Assembly: GCA_016719885.1 (NCBI GenBank)
Contig: JADJYF010000014.1
Coordinates: forward strand, 36,001 to 100,000
Direction of reading: 5' to 3'
Length of the DNA: 64,000 nt
Origin: Pseudomonadota bacterium
GTDB lineage: Bacteria; Pseudomonadota; Gammaproteobacteria; Ga0077536
Under the pieces are notes generated by a model. That model did not search any database, was not told the origin of the DNA, and was given only the letters and a program-made list of their open reading frames with translations. The position numbers and the translations under genes were made by a program. This document shows positions 35,269 to 45,117 of this stretch, piece by piece. Every line of letters starts with the position of its first letter. The stretch's first letter is position 1.

Positions 35269-36023
35269 GGTTGACTGCCGTCCACGGCGGCCTGGGTGCC
35301 GGCCAGCGATGGCGGCGCCTGCTCGCCGGCGCCATCCTCGCCGTCTGGATTGGATGCCGGCGTGCTGTCGAAGCCGGCGCGGGTGCGCATCCACACGCGG
35401 TATTCGAAATTCATGCGCGTGAGCCCTTTGCCCTCGCTCTCGCCATAGGCCGCCACCAGTTCGCCGGCCCACGGCGCTTCGCTCAATTGACGCAGCAGGG
35501 TCAGGCCTTCACCGAACACACGCGCGTCGCTGCCCTCGTGGGCCTGCACGCTCAGCAACAGCGGCACCGCGAGCAGGCCGGGACGTGCCTCCATGCGCTG
35601 CTCTTCATTGACGGTATAGGTGAGATCGATGGCGCGCGCCGCGCCGCGCGCCTGCAACTCGTGCAGCCAGGTGGCGAGCGTGCCGTAATCGGGAATGAGC
35701 TTGCGCTCGGCGGCGTCGATCTTGTCCTCGAGATGCTGGTATTGCAGGCGCAGCACCGTCGCTTTCAGATCTTCCAGCGACAGGCGCAGGCTCACTTCGC
35801 GCTGGATGGCGCTGTTGAATTCATTGGCGGTCTGCAACTGCACCAGCACCGTCCAGCAGGTCAGCGCGATGGCCGCGCACAGCAGCACGCCGAGCAAGGC
35901 CTTGGTGTAGAGATTGCGCGCGAACCAGTCGGCCGCTTCGCTGACGCGCTGGGCATTGCGGATGCGCCAGTTGGCGACCGGCGCGGCCCGTCCGTCACGG
36001 CGGCGATCGACGGCGGTGGTCAT
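35265..36023 (-). CDS. PilO/MshJ-like pilus assembly protein
   Basis: 252 residues with one N-terminal membrane helix (KALLGVLLCAAIALTCWTVLVQL, about 42-64), a coiled segment (SLEDLKATVLRLQYQHLEDK) and a periplasmic ferredoxin-like domain (DLTYTVNEEQRMEARPGLLA). This is the layout of PilO or MshJ, the inner-membrane alignment subcomplex. Overlaps of four bases with both neighbours show translational coupling. Confidence 0.72.
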   Translation of the reverse strand: MTTAVDRRRDGRAAPVANWRIRNAQRVSEAADWFARNLYTKALLGVLLCAAIALTCWTVLVQLQTANEFNSAIQREVSLRLSLEDLKATVLRLQYQHLEDKIDAAERKLIPDYGTLATWLHELQARGAARAIDLTYTVNEEQRMEARPGLLAVPLLLSVQAHEGSDARVFGEGLTLLRQLSEAPWAGELVAAYGESEGKGLTRMNFEYRVWMRTRAGFDSTPASNPDGEDGAGEQAPPSLAGTQAAVDGSQP

Positions 36024-37405
36024 TGCAGTTGTCCGCGCATGGCGAAGCGGATGGGGCCACTGGCGGCCGCGCCGCTGCGCAACTGTTGCAGCCAGGTCTG
36101 GCGCCAGGCCGGGTTCACATGCGCATTCCACGGCGCGCGCTCGAGCGTCGCGCTCAAACCTTCGAGCGTCGGCAGCGTCACTTCCAGGCGCGTATCGGCC
36201 ATGCCTTCCAGGCGGAAATCCCAGGCCTCGTCACCGCGCCGGATGCTGGCCTGGGTCAAGGTCAGGGACGCAGGCAGATCCTGCGCCAACTGGTGCATGA
36301 AGCTCGCCGGCAGCGGCGCCAGCGCGGGCGTCAGTTGCTGCAGGCGTTCACGCTGCGCCATGAGATTGGCGTAGTCGGTATCGAGCTGCGCGCTTTCCGC
36401 TTCCAGCGCCGGCAAGGCCGCCATCGCCAGCGCGCCACGGCTCGCCACGCGCGCATTGAAGTGCGTGACCCACGCCACGCTGACCAGCGCCACCGCCCAC
36501 ATCACGGCGGCAGCCAGCATCGCGGCGCGCGTCAGCGCACGTTGCGACAACGCGCGTTGCCGGAAGCGCGGCACCAGGTTGCCGAGCGGCGCGAGATCGA
36601 CACGGGCGGCGGCGCGCGCCCAGGTGAATTCGAGATCGTCCACCGCCACGTCACGCAGCGGCATTTCGAGCGCGGGGCCGACGCGCGCCGGCAGTTCGGC
36701 GTCGCCGGCGAAAATGCAGGTGGCGTCGATCGATTTACCAATCTTCTGCTTGGCAAACAGCGCCGTGCGATTGGTTTCGAGCAGCACGCGTTCGTCAGGG
36801 GAATCGTGCTCGCCGATCACCACGGTGCGCGCGAACACCACGCAGGCATCGGCACGCACCACGCACAGCATCGCGCGTTCGCGCAGGACCACCGTGGCAA
36901 TCACCACGTCCTGCGGCGTCTCACAGGCCGGCTGCGCCATGCGTGCCACCAGCTCGGCCAAGGGCAGCACCGAGCGCACCTGCAGGAAATGCTCTTCGCA
37001 GATGCGGATCATGGCGTCGACGATGCGCTTGGGCGCGAGATGCAGCAGCACGGTGCGGCCGGTCTGCGCACGCTCGTCGGCGATCGCGCGATAGGTCCAC
37101 GCCGCCGGCTCACTGAAACTCTTGTCGGCCTCCACGCGCCGCGCCACCATGCGTTCCAGATCGGCCGCCGAGGTCGGCGGCGCTTCGAACGACAGGTGGC
37201 CGCTGTCATCGTTGGCAAACACGATGGCTATCGGCCCCGAGGGCAAGGCCAGCGCGGCATGCGCGGTGCTGACCGCCTCGGCGAAGGCGGCCAGCGTATC
37301 GACGCTCTCGGCGGCGTGGTAGACCGCCACCACCTTGCCACGCTGCAGTCTTACGGCGCGAAACTCGCCGAACACCCAGCTGATGACGCCGACCAGTTTG
37401 CTCAT
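36020..37405 (-). CDS. PilM-PilN-like fusion (MshI-like) assembly protein
   Basis: 461 residues. The first 290 or so form a soluble actin-like region (MSKLVGVISWVFGEFRAVRL, GPIAIVFANDDSGHLSFEAP, VVIATVVLRERAMLCVVRAD) that resembles PilM or the MshI cytoplasmic domain. Then comes a membrane helix (MLAAAVMWAVALVSVAWVT, about 306-324) and a PilN-like coiled and periplasmic tail (ALPALEAESAQLDTDYANLM, MADTRLEVTLPTLEGLS). In Pseudomonas PilM and PilN are separate; here one chain seems to carry both. Overlaps its neighbours by ATGA. Confidence 0.68.
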   Translation of the reverse strand: MSKLVGVISWVFGEFRAVRLQRGKVVAVYHAAESVDTLAAFAEAVSTAHAALALPSGPIAIVFANDDSGHLSFEAPPTSAADLERMVARRVEADKSFSEPAAWTYRAIADERAQTGRTVLLHLAPKRIVDAMIRICEEHFLQVRSVLPLAELVARMAQPACETPQDVVIATVVLRERAMLCVVRADACVVFARTVVIGEHDSPDERVLLETNRTALFAKQKIGKSIDATCIFAGDAELPARVGPALEMPLRDVAVDDLEFTWARAAARVDLAPLGNLVPRFRQRALSQRALTRAAMLAAAVMWAVALVSVAWVTHFNARVASRGALAMAALPALEAESAQLDTDYANLMAQRERLQQLTPALAPLPASFMHQLAQDLPASLTLTQASIRRGDEAWDFRLEGMADTRLEVTLPTLEGLSATLERAPWNAHVNPAWRQTWLQQLRSGAAASGPIRFAMRGQLQ

Positions 37406-38208
37406 GGCGCGCTCCACGACCACACCGGGGTGGCGCCGCCCGACGACACGTAACTCAATTCACGCGAACCGTTGACCAGCACCGCGCGTTCGAGCGCGCC
37501 CGTCGGGAACGGCGGCTTGCGCAGCGACACCTTGCTGCCCTTGATGAGATAACGCGTGACGCCCGTGCCGCCGCCGGCGCCGACCGCCGGCAGCGATATC
37601 GCGCCACCCGCCTCGATGCTGTAGCCGACCGCGCTGGTGAACTGGTTGGTGAGCAACACCGGCACGAAAGTGCTGCCGAGATGCATGCGTTGCACGCGCA
37701 CGCGCGCACCTTCCTTGACGGTCGCGGCGGCGGTCTGGTTCCAGATGGCATTGAAGGCGGCGGCGGTGGTGGGCGCGGCCGGCGCGTTACGCGTCAGGTC
37801 AGACACGATCATGATGCGCGGCGAGAATGGCGCGCTGGTGCGCCCGCTGGTCTGGGTATAGCCGGCAAAGGCCGTGGCGGTCGCGGTGAAGAAGCGCGGG
37901 TCGACGTAGTAGCCGCGCGTGAAGCCGCGCTCGTTGAGATTGATCTTGTTGCTGCTCATGCTGGTCACGCCGGCCAGCGCCGCGACCCAGCCGGCGGCAT
38001 TGGGAATGCGCTTGTTGGTGCTGGTATAGGTGTCGAGCGCGCTGGCAAGCGTGGTGAGATCCTTGCCCTCGGCGTCCATCACCGCTTCATCGACGGTCTT
38101 GACCACGTTCGGCACCAGCACCGCGGCCAGCGTCGAGATGATGGCCAGCACGCCGATCATTTCGATCAGGGTGAAGCCGCCGTGCCTGCGAGTGATGGCG
38201 CGGTTCAT
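37402..38208 (-). CDS. Type IV prepilin-like protein (second pilin)
   Basis: 268 residues with a class III signal: RHGG/FTLIEMIGVLAIISTLAAVLV, cleavage after glycine and Glu at position +5. The mature domain is longer than most pilins and contains TATATAFAGYTQTSGRTSAP and VGAGGGTGVTRYL. Its position after the platform gene suggests a minor pilin or pseudopilin. Overlaps the platform gene by four bases. Confidence 0.82.
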   Translation of the reverse strand: MNRAITRRHGGFTLIEMIGVLAIISTLAAVLVPNVVKTVDEAVMDAEGKDLTTLASALDTYTSTNKRIPNAAGWVAALAGVTSMSSNKINLNERGFTRGYYVDPRFFTATATAFAGYTQTSGRTSAPFSPRIMIVSDLTRNAPAAPTTAAAFNAIWNQTAAATVKEGARVRVQRMHLGSTFVPVLLTNQFTSAVGYSIEAGGAISLPAVGAGGGTGVTRYLIKGSKVSLRKPPFPTGALERAVLVNGSRELSYVSSGGATPVWSWSAP

Positions 38209-39407
38209 CGGCCGAGACCGCCGATCATGCTCATCAGGGGCAGGAAGATGGCCATGGCGACGGTGCCGACCAGGCAGATGAGGGTCAGCATCACCAGCGG
38301 CTCGATGATGCCGAACAGCTTCTTGATGCGGCGCGGGATCTCTTCGTCGAGGTGATGGGCGACATGGCCGAGCGCATGTTCCATGCGACCGGTCTCCTCA
38401 CCCACGGCGATCATTCTTACCAACATGCCGGGGATATCGGCGTGTTCGCGAAATGCCGTACTCAGCACCCCGCCCTGCAGCACCACGTTGAGCGCCGCGC
38501 CCACCAGTTCGCCGTACACGCGATTGCCGAGCGAGTGCTGGCACAGGCCGAGGGCGTCGGTGATGGGCACGCCGGATTTCAACAGCAGGCCGAGCTGATG
38601 GGTGAGACGCGACAGGCAAATCATGCGATTCAGCCTGCCGAACACCGGCATGCGCAGTTTCAGCCTGTCGAAGGCAAAGGCCAGCGTCGGTACGCGGTGC
38701 AGCGCCGTGCGCACGCCGACGAACGCCAGCGCGATGCCTGCCAGCGTGACCAGCCCGTAGTTCTGCGCGAACCCGCCGATGCCGATGACGATGCGAGTGA
38801 CCAGCGGCAGCTCGAGGCCGAGCTCGGTGAGGATGGCGGCGAACTTCGGCACCACGAAGCCGAACAGCAGCATCATGAAGGCGATGAGCACGCACAGCAC
38901 CACGATGGGATAGGTGCTGGCCTGCTTGACGTCCGCCATGAGGCGCCCCAGCCATTCGAGATAGCGCGCTATTTCGCGCAGCGACTCGGCGAGGTTGCCG
39001 CCGTACTCGCCGGCCGCGATGGTGTTGCGGATCTGTTCGTCGAAGATCTTAGGATGACGCGCCAGGGCTTCACCGAGGCTGGTGCCGGTTTCGACGTTGA
39101 GGCGCACGTCGGTCAGCACGCGCTTCAAGCCTTGTTCCTCGCTCTCGCTTTCCAGCGTGCGCAGCGCCGACACGATGCTCAAGCCGGCATCGAGCAGCAC
39201 CGCGAGATTGGAGAACAGCTCGGCGAGATCGGCGCGCTTGACGCGCGACACTTCGCGAACTTCGTCGGGCTTGCAGGTCTTGGCTTCGATCAGCCAGTAG
39301 CCGATGGTTTGCAGCTTCTCCGCCAGCGACTGCTCGTCGACCGCGGTCAGCGTGCCGGCCACTCCATTGCCGTCCCGGTCGATGGCGCGATAGGCGTAGT
39401 TGAGCAT
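38205..39407 (-). CDS. Type II/IV secretion platform protein (MshG/GspF-like)
   Basis: 400 residues with two GspF repeats, each with membrane helices (PIVVLCVLIAFMMLLFGFVVP, and MLTLICLVGTVAMAIFLPLM at the end). Typical segments: LNYAYRAIDRDGNGVAGTL, LAELFSNLAVLLDAGLSIVSALRTL, IAAGEYGGNLAESLREIA, LLKSGVPITDALGLC and MIAVGEETGRMEHAL. It is the inner-membrane core of the assembly machine. Confidence 0.93.
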   Translation of the reverse strand: MLNYAYRAIDRDGNGVAGTLTAVDEQSLAEKLQTIGYWLIEAKTCKPDEVREVSRVKRADLAELFSNLAVLLDAGLSIVSALRTLESESEEQGLKRVLTDVRLNVETGTSLGEALARHPKIFDEQIRNTIAAGEYGGNLAESLREIARYLEWLGRLMADVKQASTYPIVVLCVLIAFMMLLFGFVVPKFAAILTELGLELPLVTRIVIGIGGFAQNYGLVTLAGIALAFVGVRTALHRVPTLAFAFDRLKLRMPVFGRLNRMICLSRLTHQLGLLLKSGVPITDALGLCQHSLGNRVYGELVGAALNVVLQGGVLSTAFREHADIPGMLVRMIAVGEETGRMEHALGHVAHHLDEEIPRRIKKLFGIIEPLVMLTLICLVGTVAMAIFLPLMSMIGGLGR

Positions 39408-39424
39408 GGCGCGCGACTCGTCGG

Positions 39425-41119
39425 TCAGCGCACGACGCGAACCAGTTCATCGAGCGTGGTGAGGCCGGCGCGCGCCTTGGCGAGACCGTCTTCCAACATG
39501 CTCTGCATGCCGCTGTCGGCAGCCAGTTGCCGCAACTGCGACAACTCCACGCCCTTCAGGATGGGCGCATGGAAACGCTCGTCGACGACCAGCACTTCGT
39601 AGATGGCGACACGTCCGCGATAGCCGCTGTTGCGGCACAGGTTGCAGCCGGCGCCGACCCACAACGGCCCGACTTCGTGCGTGCCTATGACGTTACTCAG
39701 GCGCGCGTATTCCTCGGCGGGGTTCTCCACTTCGGTCTTGCAGCCGCTGCAGATGCGTCGCACCAGGCGCTGGCCAACCACCGCCGACAGCGCCGAGGTC
39801 AGGAGATAGGGTTCGATGCCCATGTCGACCAGGCGCGGAATGGCGCCGATGGCGTCGTTGGTATGCAGGGTCGACAGCAACAGGTGACCGGTCAGGGCCG
39901 CGCGCACCGCGAGCTGGGCGGTTTCGGCGTCGCGAATTTCGCCGAGCAGGATGACGTCCGGATCCTGGCGCAACAAGGCGCGCAGGCCCGAGGCGAAGGT
40001 CAGGCCGATATCCGGCTTGACCTGCGTCTGGCGGATCAGCGGCAGGCCGTATTCAATCGGGTCTTCGAGTGTGAACACGCTGAGCTGCATGGCGTCGACC
40101 TGGCCGAGCACGGTGTACAAGGTGGTGGTCTTGCCGCTGCCGGTGGGGCCGGTGACCAGCACCATGCCATGCGGGCGCGCCACCGCTTCGAGCAGGCGCT
40201 CGGCGCTGGCCGGCGAGAGACCGAGCTGATCGAAATTGACGTGGATGTTGCCCTTCTCGAGGATGCGCATGACCAGGCTTTCGCCGTACTGCGTGGGCAA
40301 GGTGGAGACGCGCAGATCGACTTCGCGTCGCCCGAATTTGAAATTGATGCGGCCGTCCTGCGGCACGCGCTTCTCGGACACGTTGAGGCCGGCGATGACT
40401 TTCACGCGCGCCGCGAGCGCCGGGCCCAGCGCCACCGGGATCAACACTTCCTGGCGCAGGATGCCGTCGACGCGGATGCGCACGCGGATGATGCGCTCTT
40501 CCTGTTCGAGATGGATGTCGGTGGCGCGCGCCTTGACGCCGAGCGCGATGATTTCCTCGACCAGGCGAATCATGCCGCTGGCCTGCGCGTCGTCCTCGTC
40601 GCTGTCACCGACGATACCTTCGCGCATGATGGCGTCGATGGTTTCCTCGATGGAACTGCGCTGCGCGTAATGGCGTTCGATGGCGTCGACGAGATCCGCC
40701 TCGGGCGCGGTGGCGACATCCAGACGCAGGCCGGTGGCGCGCTCGAGCGCGTCGATGGCGACCACGTTGAGGGCGTTGGAGAGCACCACCGTCAGCACGT
40801 CGCCGTCGCGACGCAGCGGCAGGGCGCGGTGGCGCTTGGCGAGTTCGTGCGACACCAATGCCAGCACGGCATCGTCGACCACTGCGCTGGCGACGTCGAC
40901 GACTTCGGAATTGGCCTCGTCGGCCAGCGAACTGGTGAGCGCCTCGGCGGTGACGAAGCCCAGCGCCACCAGGCTTTCGCCGAGCATCATGCCCTGGCGT
41001 CGGCCTTCGCGCAGGGCGAGGTCGAGCTGCGGGCGGGTGATGACGCCCGCGGCCAGCAGGCGTTCACCGAGTGGCCGCTTGCTGCCCGCGGCCGGTACCG
41101 CGTGTAGAGGTCCGTTCAT
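39425..41119 (-). CDS. Secretion/pilus assembly ATPase (MshE/GspE-like)
   Basis: 564 residues. N-terminal MshEN domain (RPLGERLLAAGVITRPQLDLALREGRRQGMMLGESL, a c-di-GMP-binding fold in MshE), then the motor: Walker A GPTGSGKT (324-331), Asp box LLGEIRDAETAQLAVRAALTGHL, His box LSTLHTNDAIGAIPRLVDMG, and a zinc-binding tetracysteine (CSGC and CNLC, about 455-500). It powers pilin polymerisation or pseudopilus movement. If the MshEN motif binds c-di-GMP the system is likely under that control. The start is 19 bp from the upstream pilin stop. Confidence 0.92.
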   Translation of the reverse strand: MNGPLHAVPAAGSKRPLGERLLAAGVITRPQLDLALREGRRQGMMLGESLVALGFVTAEALTSSLADEANSEVVDVASAVVDDAVLALVSHELAKRHRALPLRRDGDVLTVVLSNALNVVAIDALERATGLRLDVATAPEADLVDAIERHYAQRSSIEETIDAIMREGIVGDSDEDDAQASGMIRLVEEIIALGVKARATDIHLEQEERIIRVRIRVDGILRQEVLIPVALGPALAARVKVIAGLNVSEKRVPQDGRINFKFGRREVDLRVSTLPTQYGESLVMRILEKGNIHVNFDQLGLSPASAERLLEAVARPHGMVLVTGPTGSGKTTTLYTVLGQVDAMQLSVFTLEDPIEYGLPLIRQTQVKPDIGLTFASGLRALLRQDPDVILLGEIRDAETAQLAVRAALTGHLLLSTLHTNDAIGAIPRLVDMGIEPYLLTSALSAVVGQRLVRRICSGCKTEVENPAEEYARLSNVIGTHEVGPLWVGAGCNLCRNSGYRGRVAIYEVLVVDERFHAPILKGVELSQLRQLAADSGMQSMLEDGLAKARAGLTTLDELVRVVR

Positions 41120-41138
41120 CGGGCAGCCCGCGTGGGTC

Positions 41139-41732
41139 TTAGTTGGACGCGATGTGCACGAACAGCACGACGTTGGTGGCGGTCGCGGCAGGCGCGGCGC
41201 CGGTGCTGGTCTTGACGCGGCCGCCGGTGAACCAGGCCTTGCCGCCGGTGGTCACCGAGCCGTCCTTGTCCAGCGCATCGCTGACGCGCATCGCCTGGTC
41301 GGCGGTCAGGCCGTCGACCTGGATGAAGGACGAGGTGCCGGTGGTGTCGGCCGTGCCGTTGCCGTCGAAATCGAACTGGTTGGCGGCGGCGGTACCGGTG
41401 GTGACCAGCAGGTTGCTGGCGGGCTTGAATTCATTGACCAGTTCCTGGCCGAGGTACGGGCCCTTCCAGCCGGCCACGGCGGTGCCCTGGCGAATGAGCT
41501 GGTGCTGGTTGGCATTGGCCGACAGGCCGTTGTGGATCGGGAACTGCCCGGTGTCCTTGTAGTAGGACGTCACCGCGGTGCGGATGGTGGACACGTCTTC
41601 GACGAAGGCGCTGACGCGCGATTCGCGAATGGCCTCGAAAATACGCGGCGTGGCAACCGCGGCCAGGATGCCGATGATGGCGAGCACGCCGATCATTTCG
41701 ACCAGGGTAAAGCCACTCATTTTGGACTTCAT
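41139..41732 (-). CDS. Major prepilin-like protein heading the operon
   Basis: 197 residues with a class III signal: MKSKMSG/FTLVEMIGVLAIIGILAAVATP, cleavage after glycine and Glu at +5. The globular part has FVEDVSTIRTAVTSYYKDTGQFP and an aspartate loop FDFDGNGTADTTG that might bind calcium. ATG 41732 is the start; the extension to 41792 is not signal-like. As the first gene of the operon it is the best candidate for the main subunit (MshA-like or GspG-like). Confidence 0.88.
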   Translation of the reverse strand: MKSKMSGFTLVEMIGVLAIIGILAAVATPRIFEAIRESRVSAFVEDVSTIRTAVTSYYKDTGQFPIHNGLSANANQHQLIRQGTAVAGWKGPYLGQELVNEFKPASNLLVTTGTAAANQFDFDGNGTADTTGTSSFIQVDGLTADQAMRVSDALDKDGSVTTGGKAWFTGGRVKTSTGAAPAATATNVVLFVHIASN

Positions 41733-42080
41733 CGCGACAATCTCCGTTTCGTGGTGACGGCCCACCGGCCGCCATGCTGGGCTTGGGAACATGCGGAAGG
41801 TCTTGGTGTAGCGAGGGCGTTTGCGAGGGTGAATCTTGCGGTCACCACCCAGGAGCGGGGTATTACCTACCTTCCCTGGCGCTCGGCGCGCTGCCTGTGC
41901 CGTCCGTGGAAGAAGTAGCGGCCGGATTGGCGGACGACTTTAAGGGGGATTTGACCGGCATCGGCGCCGTGGCGGGGCGGGCGCGCGAGTGAGTAACGGG
42001 GATGGGAAACGGGAAACGGGCGGCACGGCGCCGCCGTCGGCAGCAGCCATCGCGCCGTGACGCGATGGCTGCCGGAAGCC
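41733..42080. other. Intergenic stretch upstream of the pilus operon
   Basis: 348 bp with no supportable gene. The pilus operon promoter must lie here. No clear -35/-10 pair or repeat element was recognised. Confidence 0.5.
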
Positions 42081-43292
42081 TCAGCCGGCCGACTTTTGAG
42101 TGGCGTTGAAGTACGCCAGGTAGTCGGGCGAGAGCTTGTCGACGCCCTTGGCCGCCGCGTGCTCGGCGATCTTGGCGCCGACCGCCGCGTTCAGCTCGCC
42201 CTTGAACACGTCGTTGTTTTCGCGCAGCCAGTCTTCCGACGCCTGGCGATTGACGTTGAGCTTGTTGATCTTGGGGATCGCGAAGCGCGCGATGAGTTCG
42301 TAGGAACGCTTGGTCTCGGCCCAATCCGCCCAATGGTGGTTGAGATCGAGGAAGCAACCGAAACCGCCCGACTGCTGGTTGAGCCTGTCTATCTGGGCGA
42401 CGAAGTCATCGGGCGTACCGATCACGGCGAAGCCGGTCTCGATCATGTAATCGACCGGGTCGACGCCGGGCGGCGTGCCGAGCGGCAGGGCCGCGACCTT
42501 GGACATGTAGTCGATCCAGCGCGCGAGGCCGAAACGCACGTTGGCGCGCGCCTTGTCGCGGGTCTCGGCGACGTGCACCGGCCCGACCAGGCGCCAGCCC
42601 GAGCGGTCCATGCTTTGACCGTGTTCGCGCGCGGTTTCCTCGGCGATGTCCCAGTTGGCGCCAAGCGCGTTGAAGGCACCGGTGGAGGTCGCGCCGATCG
42701 ACAGCAGGCTCAGGCCGAACTTGCCGGCCGCACGCGCGCCGGTCGGCGAAACCTGGTTGGCGACCGCGATCTCGACGCCGCTCGGATTGTAGGACGGCAT
42801 CATCAGCGACGCGTTCTTGAGTTCGAACCAGTCGGTCTTGCAGTTGACGGTTTCACCGCGCAACAGCTGCACCAGCGGGCCGATGGCCTCTTCCATGCGA
42901 TCGCGCACACGCGGCGTGGGAATGGCCTGCATGTAGGCGTCCGACGGCAGCGAACCGGGACCGACACCGAACATCGCGCGACCACGGGTCATGTAGTCGA
43001 GCTGGCGGATGCGATCGGCCAGGATCAGCGGATGGTGATAAGGCAGCGAGGAGACGCCGGTGCCGAGACGGATGGTGCGCGTGCGCTGCGCGGCGCCGGC
43101 GATGAACAGTTCCGGACTCGCGGTGATTTCCCAACCACCGGAATGATGCTCGCCGATCCAGGCCTCGTCGTAGTTGAGCTTGTCCATCCATTCGACGAGT
43201 TCCATGTCGTGCTCGAGCGCAAGAATCGGATTCTCGTCGGGGGGCGTGTGGGGCGGAATGAAAGCACCGAATCTCAACCGTGATTGCGCCAT
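42081..43292 (-). CDS. LLM-class flavin-dependent monooxygenase (limonene-monooxygenase-like)
   Basis: 403 residues: MAQSRLRFGAFIPPHTPPDENP, then DEAWIGEHHSGGWEITASPELFIAGAAQRTRTIRLGTGVSSLPYHHPLILADRIRQLDYMTRGRAMFGVGPGSLPSDAYM, which is the limonene 1,2-monooxygenase-like subgroup. The C-terminus (FAVIGTPDDFVAQIDRLNQQSGGFGCFLDLNHHWADW) is typical. AAGGAG lies eight bases upstream of ATG 43292. Fourth luciferase-like gene in the window. Confidence 0.9.
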   Translation of the reverse strand: MAQSRLRFGAFIPPHTPPDENPILALEHDMELVEWMDKLNYDEAWIGEHHSGGWEITASPELFIAGAAQRTRTIRLGTGVSSLPYHHPLILADRIRQLDYMTRGRAMFGVGPGSLPSDAYMQAIPTPRVRDRMEEAIGPLVQLLRGETVNCKTDWFELKNASLMMPSYNPSGVEIAVANQVSPTGARAAGKFGLSLLSIGATSTGAFNALGANWDIAEETAREHGQSMDRSGWRLVGPVHVAETRDKARANVRFGLARWIDYMSKVAALPLGTPPGVDPVDYMIETGFAVIGTPDDFVAQIDRLNQQSGGFGCFLDLNHHWADWAETKRSYELIARFAIPKINKLNVNRQASEDWLRENNDVFKGELNAAVGAKIAEHAAAKGVDKLSPDYLAYFNATQKSAG

Positions 43293-43566
43293 GGGGCTAC
43301 TCCTTGTGTGAGCAGATGGGGATCCACTTCGTCGCGCGGAACATCGCCGGCCACGCACCGGCGTGGTAAGACCGCGCGTTCGCGCGAGGGGAAGTGAAAC
43401 TGTGGATACAACACCGCAGCGCGGAATGCCCCGCGCATGGGTACATGGCGCGAGAATATCCGGCCCACCGCGTGAAATCGAGAGGACGAGCCCAAGTTGG
43501 CGCAAGCCCTGCACGGCGTAGCGCGGCACGCTCCCCTTTCGGGGAGGGGTTTCGGGCGGCGCGCCC

Positions 43567-45084
43567 TCAGTCCGCGGCGACGGTGCGGCCGTCGGCCCAG
43601 GCGCGCAGGGCCGCGACCTGCTCGGCCATGACCGCGGACAGGGGCTGGGTGGCCGCCATCTGCGCGAGCAGCAAGGCCTCGTCGACGGCCACTTCACGCG
43701 CCTGCGCGGCGTAGCGCGCCGACACCACCGCCTGTTCGATTTCAGCGCCGGAGAAACCCTCGCTGTGGGCGGCCAGGGTATCGAGATTGAATTGCGCGGG
43801 CGGCAGCGCGCGGCGCGCGAGATGGATGGCGAAGATCTCCTTGCGCGCCGCGGCGTTCGGCAGGTCGACGAAGAAGATCTCGTCCATGCGTCCCTTGCGC
43901 AGCAGCTCCGGCGGCAGCTCGGCGATGTTGTTGGCGGTCGCCACCACGAACACCGGCCGATGATTTTCCGCCATCCAGGTCAAGAGCGTGCCGAGCACGC
44001 GCCGCGAGGTGCCGTTGTCGTTGTCACCGGTGGCGATGCCTTTCTCGATTTCGTCGCACCACAAGACGCAGGGCGCGAGCGTTTCGGCGGTCGCCAGCAC
44101 CTTGCGCATGTTGGCCTCGGTCTCACCGAAGTACTTGTTGTAGAGCACGCCGAAGTCGAGGCGCAGCAGCGGAATATTCCACACGCCCGCGACCGCCTTG
44201 GCGGCGAGACTCTTGCCGCCGCCCTGCACGCCCAGCAGCATGAGACCGCGCGGACGATCGACGGCGGTGCTGTCCTTGAACGCCACGTGGCGTTCACCCA
44301 GCCAGTGCTTCAAGCGATGCAGGCCGCCGATGTCGTCGAGGCTGGCGGTATCGAATTCGAATGACAACAGACCGTCGCCGCCCAGGATCGCGTAGCGCGC
44401 CGCCGACACCGCGCTGACATCGCTGCGCGTGATTGCGCCGTCATCGCGTATGGCGGTGCGAATGAGGCGACGCGCATCGGTGCGCGTGAGTCCACCGAGA
44501 TTATCGACCAGCGCGCTGACCGCGGCCGCTTCGGCGCGCACCTTGTTGTTGCCACCGCGTGACGCCCACAGCTCGGCTTCCTCGGCAATCATGCGCGACA
44601 ACTCGATGCTATTGGGCAGCGACAAATCGAACGCCACCGCGAAGGATTTCAGTTCGTCGGGCAGACTGAGCGCGTGGCTGATGAAGACCAGCTTCTGATG
44701 ACGCACCTCGTAGTCCTGCGCAATCTCCTTGATCAGGCGCACGTGCACGGGGTTGTCAAAAAAAGGATGGAAGTCGAGCAATAGGATGAGCCCCGCCTGG
44801 CGCGAGCCACGGATGGCGCGCAGCGCGGTCTCGGGATCGCTGACGGCCTTGCGCGTGGCGTTCGGCGTGGTGTCGTCGACCAGGCGCAGCTGATCGGCGC
44901 TGAAGAAATCGGCGCCGAGCAAGGTGACCAGGCCATCGGTGACCGACCAGCGCGCCAGCGACACGTCGAGACCGTCGGCGAGCGTACGCAACAGCCCGAT
45001 GACGCGCGGCTCCTCGCAGGTCTCGATGGTGATCAAGGGAAAGCCGCCAGCCACCAGCAGCCTTAAATCGTCCCTGTCGGTCAT
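43567..45084 (-). CDS. AAA+ ATPase, Ycf46-like
   Basis: 505 residues. The N-terminal 250 residues are a degenerate ATPase-like domain (GLILLLDFHPFFDNPVHVRLIKEI). The C-terminal AAA+ module has Walker A GVQGGGKS (285-292), a pore-like YNKYFGETEANMRKVL, Walker B CVLWCDEIEK (339-348), sensor FVVATANN and arginine finger RKGRMDEIFFVDLP. This matches the Ycf46 family, linked in cyanobacteria to CO2 response but generally of unknown client. A repeat element lies upstream of its start. Confidence 0.88.
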   Translation of the reverse strand: MTDRDDLRLLVAGGFPLITIETCEEPRVIGLLRTLADGLDVSLARWSVTDGLVTLLGADFFSADQLRLVDDTTPNATRKAVSDPETALRAIRGSRQAGLILLLDFHPFFDNPVHVRLIKEIAQDYEVRHQKLVFISHALSLPDELKSFAVAFDLSLPNSIELSRMIAEEAELWASRGGNNKVRAEAAAVSALVDNLGGLTRTDARRLIRTAIRDDGAITRSDVSAVSAARYAILGGDGLLSFEFDTASLDDIGGLHRLKHWLGERHVAFKDSTAVDRPRGLMLLGVQGGGKSLAAKAVAGVWNIPLLRLDFGVLYNKYFGETEANMRKVLATAETLAPCVLWCDEIEKGIATGDNDNGTSRRVLGTLLTWMAENHRPVFVVATANNIAELPPELLRKGRMDEIFFVDLPNAAARKEIFAIHLARRALPPAQFNLDTLAAHSEGFSGAEIEQAVVSARYAAQAREVAVDEALLLAQMAATQPLSAVMAEQVAALRAWADGRTVAAD

Positions 45085-45117
45085 GGATGAGATCCTATGT
45101 TTGGCCCTTCGTGCACT

